Assembly (NCBI GenBank): GCA_025057735.1
Contig: JANWUU010000247.1
Location: 1 to 5,150, forward strand
Length of the DNA stretch: 5,150 nucleotides
Direction of reading: 5' to 3'
Source: Burkholderiaceae bacterium
Lineage (GTDB): Bacteria; Pseudomonadota; Gammaproteobacteria; Burkholderiales; Burkholderiaceae
The stretch's first letter is position 1; every line of letters begins with the position of its first letter. Both the position numbers and the translations under genes were made by a program. Positions 1 to 5,150 of this stretch are shown one piece after another. The notes below the pieces were generated by a model, which did no database searches, was not told where the DNA came from, and saw nothing but the letters and a program-made list of their open reading frames with translations.

Positions 1-2
1 GC

Positions 3-1403
3 TCAGTGAGCGGCGCCTTCGTACCAGGCGAGCTTCTCGCGCAGCCGCACCACCTCGCCGACGATCACCAACGTGGGCGGCCGCAGCCCCGCCTCGGCGG
101 TACGGGCGGCCAGGTCCTTCAGCGTCGCGGTGACCACGCGCTGCTGCGGCACGGTCGCCTGCTGGACCACCGCCGCCGGCATGTCGGCCGGCAACCCATG
201 GGCGATCAGCTGCTCGCACAGCGCCTGAAGGCCCAGCAGCCCCATGTAGACGACGATGGTCTGCTTCGGTCGCGCCAGCCCGTGCCAGTCCAGGTCCATC
301 GTCCCGTCCTTCAGATGCCCGGTGACGAACACGCACGAATGCGCGTAGTCGCGGTGCGTCAGCGGAATGCCCGCGTAAGCCGCCGCGGCGTTGGCGGCGG
401 TGATGCCCGGCACCACCTCGAACCGGATGCCGGCGGCGGCCAGCGTTTCGATCTCCTCGCCGCCGCGGCCGAACACGTACGGATCGCCGCCTTTCAGGCG
501 CAGCACACGCTGGCCCTTGCTGGCCAGTTCCACCATCAGCGCGTTGATCTGCTCCTGCCGCAGCGTGTGGTTGGCGCGCTGCTTGCCGACGTAGATGCGC
601 TCGGCGTCGCGGCGCGTCAGTTCGAGGACTTCCCTGGAGACGAGGTTGTCGTACAGCACGACATCGGCCTGCTGCATCAGGCGCAGCGCGGCCACCGTGA
701 GCAGCTCCGGGTTGCCCGGGCCGGCACCGACCAGATACACCTCGCCGCGCGCCACCGGATCCGCGCGGCGCGCGCGCGCCGCCGCCAGCGCGGCCTCAAG
801 CTCCGCCTCCGCCTGCCGCAGGCGGCCGGAAAACACCAGCTCAGCGATCGGCCCTTGCAGCACGCGCTCCCAGAACGCGCGCCGCTGCTGCGGCGCAAGC
901 GTCTCCCGCACACGTGCCCGAAATCGCTGTGCGAGCTTTGCGAGTTCGCCGAAGGCAGCCGGCACCGCGGCCTCCAGCCGCGCGCGCAGCAGGCGTGCCA
1001 GTACCGGCGAGGCGCCGCCGGTGGAGGCGGCGATCACCACCGGCGAGCGGTCGACGATCGCCGGCATGATGAAGGAGCACAGCTCGGGGTCGTCGACCAC
1101 GTTCACCGGCAGGCGCTGCGCCTGCGCCAGGCGCGAGACTTCGGCATTAACTGCTCGGTCATCGGTGGCAGCGATCACCAGCACCGCCCCGTCGAGCGCG
1201 GCCGCCGAAAACGGCTCGGCGCGGTGCGCGATTTCCCCGCGCGCGGCTTGCTCCGCAAGGGCCGGGCAAAGCTGCGGCGCCGTGACCGTGACGCGCGCGC
1301 CGGCAGCCCGCAGCAGCGCCACCTTGCGTGCGGCGACTTCGCCGCCGCCGATCACGGCGCACGGCCGTCCGGCCAGGTTCATGAAGATCGGCAGGTAGTC
1401 CAT
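3..1403 (-). CDS. cysG: Siroheme synthase CysG (precorrin-2 dehydrogenase / sirohydrochlorin ferrochelatase / uroporphyrinogen-III C-methyltransferase)
   Basis: This trifunctional cytoplasmic enzyme converts uroporphyrinogen III to siroheme, the cofactor of assimilatory sulfite and nitrite reductases. The 466 residues match the usual CysG length, and the gene is complete, with its TGA stop at positions 5-3. The N-terminal half (about 1-150) is the NAD-dependent dehydrogenase/ferrochelatase: it opens MDYLPIF, has the dinucleotide loop [11 protein letters not shown] at 18-27 and NVVDD at 101-105 with the conserved Asp104, and runs into SPVLARLLR. Residues 150-215 are the helical linker. From 221 comes the SAM-dependent methyltransferase: [15 protein letters not shown], the [16 protein letters not shown] loop near 302-317, VVPGITAA at 330-337, [10 protein letters not shown] at 345-354, and YMGL. 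The ATG at 1403 gives the canonical N-terminus, with a modest GGAT about 7 bases upstream. It follows the CMD-Rieske gene by 70 bases. One deviation: Thr occupies position 128, where I recall enteric CysG having a phosphorylated Ser. Confidence 0.97.
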   Translation of the reverse strand: MDYLPIFMNLAGRPCAVIGGGEVAARKVALLRAAGARVTVTAPQLCPALAEQAARGEIAHRAEPFSAAALDGAVLVIAATDDRAVNAEVSRLAQAQRLPVNVVDDPELCSFIMPAIVDRSPVVIAASTGGASPVLARLLRARLEAAVPAAFGELAKLAQRFRARVRETLAPQQRRAFWERVLQGPIAELVFSGRLRQAEAELEAALAAARARRADPVARGEVYLVGAGPGNPELLTVAALRLMQQADVVLYDNLVSREVLELTRRDAERIYVGKQRANHTLRQEQINALMVELASKGQRVLRLKGGDPYVFGRGGEEIETLAAAGIRFEVVPGITAANAAAAYAGIPLTHRDYAHSCVFVTGHLKDGTMDLDWHGLARPKQTIVVYMGLLGLQALCEQLIAHGLPADMPAAVVQQATVPQQRVVTATLKDLAARTAEAGLRPPTLVIVGEVVRLREKLAWYEGAAH

Positions 1404-1425
1404 CGCATCATCCGGCGGCCGACAA

Positions 1426-1442
1426 GGGCGCCGACGGCGCCC
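1426..1442 (-). other. Perfect GC hairpin between the CMD-Rieske gene and cysG
   Basis: A 17-base inverted repeat (GGGCGCC, three-base loop, GGCGCCC) has a perfect 7-bp stem and lies in the 70-base gap upstream of cysG, ending 22 bases before its start codon. In transcript sense it is followed by TTGTCGG rather than a run of U, so it does not look like an efficient intrinsic terminator. It could stabilise mRNA ends, attenuate readthrough into cysG, or be chance in GC-rich DNA. Confidence 0.4.
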
Positions 1443-1473
1443 ATCGCCACACCGCGCCTGTCTGCGGGCACCG

Positions 1474-2100
1474 CTACCAGTACGCCCACAGGCGTCCTCC
1501 CTCGACCTTGGTCTGCCGCGTCGTCAGCGGCACGTTGCCCTTGTCGATGCACTGGCCCGTGGTGATGTCGAAGACCCACTCGTGCTTCGGGCAGGTCAAG
1601 CGGGTGCCTTGCAGCGCCAGATGCGGGATATTGGTGGTCTCGTGCGGGCAGCGGCTGTCGTAGGCGCGGAAACCGTCCGGCCCGCGGTAGACGAACACGC
1701 CGCGACCGTCGCAGTCCACGCGCGCGGTCTGCCCGACCGCCAGCGCGTCAGCCGCCATCAGGTCGTGCCACTTCGGCTCGCCACCGAGCGCCTGCAGGCG
1801 GAACTCGGGCAGATCCATCTTCAGAATCACGTCAATCGCCCACACGATTTTCGCCAGTCCAAGTGCTGGAAACGCCATCAGCAGCGCATCGAGCACCTCG
1901 TTGGCGGTGCAGCCGTCGCGCAGTGCGCGGTTCAGGTATTGCTTCAGACCTCGTTCGGTCTGCGCGTGTACCTTGGTAATCACCGAGATCAGATCGCGCG
2001 TTTTCGGATCGAGGCTGCCGCCGGCGAGTTTCAGGAACTTCAGGTAATGGCCCATCGCCTCAGGCCGCGCCTTGACCAGATACGCCAGTGCGTCGCTCAT
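1474..2100 (-). CDS. Fusion of a carboxymuconolactone decarboxylase/AhpD-like domain with a Rieske [2Fe-2S] ferredoxin domain
   Basis: This 208-residue soluble protein has two parts. Residues about 10-90 resemble the all-helical CMD/AhpD fold ([20 protein letters not shown], then the [19 protein letters not shown] helix pair). Where AhpD-type members carry CxxC followed by His, this one reads TERG followed by Tyr (about 48-55), so thiol-based peroxidase chemistry is unlikely. Residues about 108-208 are a Rieske domain: C151-P-H153 and C170-P-K-H173 are the full Cys2His2 ligand set, followed by [11 protein letters not shown] and a terminal GGRLWAYW strand, like NirD or oxygenase ferredoxins. 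No signal peptide or membrane segment is seen. The start at 2100 has a strong AGGGGGAG immediately upstream. It lies 24 bases after the reductase stop, so the two are probably co-transcribed, with the Rieske centre accepting electrons from the reductase. The terminal acceptor is unknown; a role in siroheme-enzyme electron supply is only suggested by the neighbouring cysG. Confidence 0.88.
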   Translation of the reverse strand: MSDALAYLVKARPEAMGHYLKFLKLAGGSLDPKTRDLISVITKVHAQTERGLKQYLNRALRDGCTANEVLDALLMAFPALGLAKIVWAIDVILKMDLPEFRLQALGGEPKWHDLMAADALAVGQTARVDCDGRGVFVYRGPDGFRAYDSRCPHETTNIPHLALQGTRLTCPKHEWVFDITTGQCIDKGNVPLTTRQTKVEGGRLWAYW

Positions 2101-2102
2101 CG

Positions 2103-2110
2103 CTCCCCCT
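2103..2110 (-). promoter_or_regulatory. Strong ribosome binding site of the CMD-Rieske gene
   Basis: In transcript sense AGGGGGAG sits with its G-run four bases before the ATG at 2100, inside the 24-base gap after the reductase stop codon. It supports the chosen start and independent, efficient translation of the second gene of the pair. Confidence 0.7.
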
Positions 2111-2124
2111 TGTCCCGTTTGCCC

Positions 2125-3174
2125 CTACAGGGTCAAAAGATGCAGCCGTTCACGCGCCGCGCCGGCCGGAATCAACTCCTCCCGCAGCCGCTCGACGAAT
2201 TCCGCCGGCCCAGCGATGAAGATTTCGCTGTCAGGCCATGCCGCGTCGACGAGCACCTGCGCCGCCAGCGCCTGCGCACCCGCCAGCGGGCTTGCCGCCT
2301 CGTGCAAGCGACAGCGGAAGTGATCGAGTGCCTCCGCCCACGCGCGGCACTGGTTAGCAAGATAGTGGCCGTCGGCGCGCGTGGCCAGCCAGTGCAGCGT
2401 GATCGACTCCGCCTCCTCGGCGGCGAGCGCCGATTCGATCAGGCTCTTGATCGGCGCGAAGCCCATGTCGCAGGCCAGCATCAGCAGCGGCCGGACGGAC
2501 TCCGGCGGCAGCACGAAGTCGCCGACTGGACCACGGACGCTGACCGTCATGTTCGGCCGCAGCGCGCCGGCGAACAGCAGGCGCGTGAATTCGTCTTCCC
2601 CGTCGCGCGCCACATGAAAATGAAGGTTGCGCTCGTCGCAGGGGCAACTGGCCAGCGGCCGCGTGGTCTGCACGTCGCCGGCGGCGGTGGCCAGCCCTAG
2701 CGTGACCGCCTGGCCGGCGAGGAAACGCAGGCGGCTGCTGCGCGGCGTCTGCAGGTGCAGCAGCAGCGTGTCGGCCGCCAGCGGCGTCACCGCGCGCACG
2801 CGCGCCTCGAGCGCTTGCTGCGGCACGTCCGCCGGACCGCGCGCCAACAGCGTCTCCACCACGATGTCGGTGACCGGCGTGTGCGCGCACAGCAGCTTGT
2901 AGCCGAGCGCCTTTTCCTGTTCGGTCAGGCGGTAGTCGCTGGCCATCACCTGGCGCGTCTCGCCTGAGACGATGCGCGCCTTGCACAGGCCACAGGTGCC
3001 GGTGCCGCAGCCGTAGGCCAGCCGCAACCCCGCCTTCAGGCCCGCCTGCAGGATCGACTCGTTGCCCTCGACAACGAACTGGCGGCCACTAGGGCGCACC
3101 GTGACCCGGGCGGAGATCACGTTCCGCATGTTGACCAACACATCGATCGGTTGCGCGGGTTCGGTGGCGAGCAC
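2125..3174 (-). CDS. NAD(P)H-dependent ferredoxin reductase with N-terminal plant-type [2Fe-2S] domain and FAD/NAD(P) domains
   Basis: This soluble 349-residue flavo-iron-sulfur reductase probably moves electrons from NAD(P)H through FAD and an internal [2Fe-2S] cluster to a partner, as in BenC, MmoC or CDP-6-deoxyglucoseen reductases. Residues about 20-110 are the ferredoxin domain with ligands Cys56, Cys61, Cys64 and Cys96 (CGTGTCGLC, later LLCAH). Residues about 122-225 are the FAD-binding barrel, with RPLASCP at 172-178 in place of the usual RxYS. The NAD(P) domain follows, with LACDMGFAPIKSLIE at 233-247 in place of the common GGTG loop, and a terminal IFIAGPAEFVERLRE. The start is uncertain. 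GTG at 3174 has AGGCGAG ten bases upstream, while ATG at 3129 gives the N-terminus usual for the family but lacks a clear Shine-Dalgarno. Its stop is 24 bases before the CMD-Rieske gene, which makes that Rieske protein the obvious electron acceptor. The substrate or final oxidant is not identified. Confidence 0.93.
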   Translation of the reverse strand: MLATEPAQPIDVLVNMRNVISARVTVRPSGRQFVVEGNESILQAGLKAGLRLAYGCGTGTCGLCKARIVSGETRQVMASDYRLTEQEKALGYKLLCAHTPVTDIVVETLLARGPADVPQQALEARVRAVTPLAADTLLLHLQTPRSSRLRFLAGQAVTLGLATAAGDVQTTRPLASCPCDERNLHFHVARDGEDEFTRLLFAGALRPNMTVSVRGPVGDFVLPPESVRPLLMLACDMGFAPIKSLIESALAAEEAESITLHWLATRADGHYLANQCRAWAEALDHFRCRLHEAASPLAGAQALAAQVLVDAAWPDSEIFIAGPAEFVERLREELIPAGAARERLHLLTL

Positions 3175-3452
3175 GCGGTGCCGTCTCGCCTGCAGTTCGC
3201 CGGCAAGCGCCGCCGCGCGGGTATCGCTGCTGTCGCGCGCAGCAGCGCCTCATTTTGCTTGCATCTGAACCCCACGCGCATGGTAGGCCCGAGACAGCGG
3301 CGCACGTCGGCCAGTGCCTGGCCCTTCGCGAACAGCCGCTGTGCAAGGTTCAGCTGCTGCGCCACTGGTTCCTCAACTAGCCCTTGGCGCGACACCCCCA
3401 CGCGCGAGCCCCATTAGCAATAGGACACCGACGCACTGGATGTCCCGCTCAT
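3175..3452 (-). other. Gap between transporter and reductase with a possible interrupted gene remnant
   Basis: About 270 bases separate the SulP stop from the reductase start. On the minus strand an ATG at 3452 overlaps the transporter TGA as ATGA, the classic translational-coupling arrangement, but after twelve codons (MSGTSSASVSYC) it meets TAA at 3416-3414. The same frame then stays open until 3117, and includes a GTG at 3401. Part of it (about 3370-3285, reading QQLNLAQRLFAKGQALADVRR) has the high third-position G+C of a real gene and a helix-forming composition. Further right-to-left, the reductase frame looks equally coding from about 3249, upstream of its GTG, as if coding sense passes between frames. 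I recognise no family. It could be a decayed or frameshifted small gene, an N-terminal region cut off from the reductase, or only a GC-rich leader. I found no convincing promoter. Confidence 0.3.
3423..3445 (-). other. Imperfect hairpin just after the SulP stop codon
   Basis: In transcript sense GGACATCC and GGTGTCC can pair with one bulged base around an 8-base loop, starting four bases after the transporter TGA. The following TATTGCTAATG is the only A/T-richer stretch in the gap but has no U-run. It is therefore a weak candidate for a terminator or 3'-end stabiliser rather than a supported one. Confidence 0.25.
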
Positions 3453-5150
3453 ATCGTCACCTTCTCGGCTGCTGGCAGCAGCTCGCCGCGGCCGTCCCGC
3501 CCCAGGCGCTGGTAAATTTCAGCCAGCGCCTGCTCGTCGTTCGGCAGAAGATTGTCCGCACCGATCTCCACCGCCAGCCCCGTGCTGCGCAGCACATCGA
3601 GCACCTGCTTCTTCAATCCACTGAAGACGACCGTGATGCCGCTTTCGCGCAGGCGCTGGACCAGGTGCCGCACGACCTCTTCCCCGGAGGCGTCGATGCG
3701 GTTGATGCTAGCGCCCGAGATTAGCAGCACCTTGGTCTGCGGATGCGCCGCCACTGCCTCCAGCACCTGCTCCTCAAAGAAGGCGGCGTTGGCGAAGTAC
3801 AGCCCCGCGTCGAAGCGCAGCACCAAGATGTCGGGACTGGTGCGCGCGCCGACGTGCACGCGCACGTCACGCAGCGCCCCGTCGGGCGCACGACCGAGCA
3901 CCGCCACGCGCGGGCGCATTGTTTGCAGCAGGTAGATGACCACCGCCAGCGCGGCGCCGATCAGGATGCCGCGGTCCAAGTGCGGCGCGCTCAACAGGGT
4001 AACCACGAATGTGACGGCCGCCACGAAGCCGTCGCTGCGGCTGGCGCGCCAGGTGTGCTTCAGCGCCGCCGGCGTGATGAGGCCGCTGACCGCCAGCAGA
4101 ATGATCACCGCCAGTGTGGCCTTCGGCAGGTGATACAGGTAGGGGGTCAGCACCAGCAGCGTGGCCACGATGAACAGGGCGTTAAACACCATGGCCAGAC
4201 CGGTCTTCGCGCCCGCCTGCAGGTTAATAGCCGAGCCGGTGAACGAGCCACAGGCCGGGTACGACTGAAAGAACGCCCCGCCCAAGTTGGCGAGACCCTG
4301 CCCGATCAGTTCCTGGTTCGGATCCAGCCGCTGGCGTGTCTTAGCCGCCAGTGCCTTGGCCATTGCGATCGACTCCATGAAACCAACCAGCGCGATCACG
4401 ATCGCCGCCGACAGCAGCGACAGCACGCCCTCCAGCGTGATCGCCGGCACGCGCAGCGCCGGCAGCCCCTGCGGGATCGTGCCGACCACGTCGCCGCCGC
4501 CGGCGAGCTGCACCTCGCCGCCGACGACTTGCCGGATCCGCCAGGTGCGGCCGTCGCTGCGCGCCTGCGGCGGCAACTGCCCGTGCAGGTAAAACGCCAC
4601 CCGGCCGTCCTCGCCCTCGCCGCGCTGCAGGGTGACGCGCTGCAGCCGCTGCCAGCGCTCCTTGTTCTCGGCGGCCAGATCGGCGGCATCGACCTCGGTC
4701 AAATGCAGTTCGTGGCGCAGCGCGGCCATCTCGCGCCGGTCAGCGCCCTCGCGTTCTAGCCGCCGTAACTGCGCGGCCTGCTCGGCCGCACGCGCCTGCA
4801 GCGCGCGGATGCGCTCAGCGGCGGCGATGTACCGCAGTAGCCGCTCGCGCACCTCCATGTCGGCGATGCGTTCTGGCGCCACACGCTCGTTTCGTTCGTA
4901 GCCGATCCACGCGCTGACCGCCGTGGTCACCGCCACCGCGATCAGGACATTCAGTTTGGACACCGCGGGGATGCGTTTCAGCAGCAGCATCAGGGCCAGC
5001 GCGAAGACGGCCATCGCCAGCGTCGGCCAGTGCGTCTGCGGCAGGAAGCCGAGCATCTGCCAGACGTCGCCGAGGAACGACTCGCTGCGCGCCTTCGGAA
5101 TCCCGAGCAGCATGTCCAGTTGCGACAGCGCGATGATGATCGCCGCCGCG
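3449..5150 (-). CDS. SulP-family (SLC26) anion transporter with C-terminal STAS domain, 5'-truncated by the window edge
   Basis: This inner-membrane transporter carries an anion such as sulfate or bicarbonate; the substrate is not fixed by sequence. The frame stays open to the window end: codons upstream of the ATG at 5113 read AAAIIIALSQLD, the typical SulP helix-5 segment, so that ATG (residue 1 here) is internal and roughly the first 130 residues are missing. Helices follow at about 31-46 and 53-71. An insert then runs from about 72 to 208: charged coiled coil at 81-160, then a Gly-rich, strand-like part. SulP sequence resumes at VVGTIPQGLP and the helix-8 motif GFMESIAMAKALAAKT, DPNQELIGQGLAN, and the helix-10 segment SYPACGSFTGSAIN (284-297). 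More helices run to about 397, and a STAS domain fills about 415-540 (NRIDASGEEVV). It ends KVTI-TGA. It lies upstream of the reductase, Rieske and cysG genes on the same strand. Sulfate uptake is a reasonable guess beside cysG. Confidence 0.95.
   Translation of the reverse strand, partial: AAAIIIALSQLDMLLGIPKARSESFLGDVWQMLGFLPQTHWPTLAMAVFALALMLLLKRIPAVSKLNVLIAVAVTTAVSAWIGYERNERVAPERIADMEVRERLLRYIAAAERIRALQARAAEQAAQLRRLEREGADRREMAALRHELHLTEVDAADLAAENKERWQRLQRVTLQRGEGEDGRVAFYLHGQLPPQARSDGRTWRIRQVVGGEVQLAGGGDVVGTIPQGLPALRVPAITLEGVLSLLSAAIVIALVGFMESIAMAKALAAKTRQRLDPNQELIGQGLANLGGAFFQSYPACGSFTGSAINLQAGAKTGLAMVFNALFIVATLLVLTPYLYHLPKATLAVIILLAVSGLITPAALKHTWRASRSDGFVAAVTFVVTLLSAPHLDRGILIGAALAVVIYLLQTMRPRVAVLGRAPDGALRDVRVHVGARTSPDILVLRFDAGLYFANAAFFEEQVLEAVAAHPQTKVLLISGASINRIDASGEEVVRHLVQRLRESGITVVFSGLKKQVLDVLRSTGLAVEIGADNLLPNDEQALAEIYQRLGRDGRGELLPAAEKVTI

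Noticed and set aside
6..1565. Long plus-strand open frame of 519 codons opposite cysG
   Set aside because: It is the complement of a gene with clear CysG motifs throughout; its translation is rich in Arg, His and Gln and shows no recognisable domain. It is a product of GC-rich codon use.
1582..2700. Plus-strand open frame of 372 codons opposite the CMD-Rieske and reductase genes
   Set aside because: It crosses two well-supported minus-strand genes and the gap between them, with low-complexity Arg/Gln/His-rich composition and no family signature.
3362..3452. Sigma-70 promoter for the reductase operon in the gap
   Set aside because: Only isolated TTG-containing hexamers were seen, with no A/T-rich -10 at a suitable spacing; not enough to call.
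3743..4759. Plus-strand open frame of 338 codons opposite the SulP gene
   Set aside because: Composition is dominated by Arg, Gln and His, and the opposite strand encodes intact SulP and STAS motifs.
5111..5113. ATG at 5113 as the true start of the SulP gene
   Set aside because: The frame is open upstream to the window edge and those codons read as conserved SulP helix-5 sequence (IIIALSQLD), so the ATG is an internal Met.
1..5150. CRISPR array, tRNA/rRNA genes, insertion sequence or phage features
   Set aside because: No spaced direct repeats, cloverleaf-like segments, terminal inverted repeats or transposase motifs were seen on either strand.

Overview
The window is a GC-rich stretch (about two thirds G+C by eye) in which every supportable gene is on the minus strand, so it is read from right to left. 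The fused three-domain siroheme synthase, the high-GC codon use and the gene types suggest a beta- or gammaproteobacterium with an active inorganic sulfur or nitrogen metabolism. No genus can be named from the sequence alone.

In transcription order there are four genes. (1) 5150-3449 is a SulP-family anion transporter with a C-terminal STAS domain; its 5' end lies beyond the window. It carries an unusual insert of about 135 residues, mostly coiled coil, between the two seven-helix halves. (2) 3448-3175 is a gap of about 270 bases. It holds an imperfect hairpin and a mostly open frame that starts in an ATGA overlap with the transporter stop but meets a stop codon at codon 13; it may be a gene remnant. 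(3) 3174-2125 is a reductase with an N-terminal plant-type [2Fe-2S] domain followed by FAD and NAD(P) domains. (4) 2100-1474 is a fusion of a carboxymuconolactone decarboxylase/AhpD-like domain, lacking the usual redox cysteines, with a Rieske [2Fe-2S] domain. (5) 1403-3 is cysG, complete.

The reductase and the CMD-Rieske gene are 24 bases apart and are probably one transcriptional unit; cysG follows after 70 bases. The natural reading is an electron chain NAD(P)H -> FAD -> plant-type [2Fe-2S] -> Rieske [2Fe-2S] with an unknown terminal acceptor, next to anion (perhaps sulfate) uptake and synthesis of siroheme, the cofactor of sulfite and nitrite reductases. The chain is inferred from domain content. 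The link to siroheme enzymes rests only on gene neighbourhood. The two least ordinary items are the CMD-Rieske fusion and the insert in the SulP transporter.
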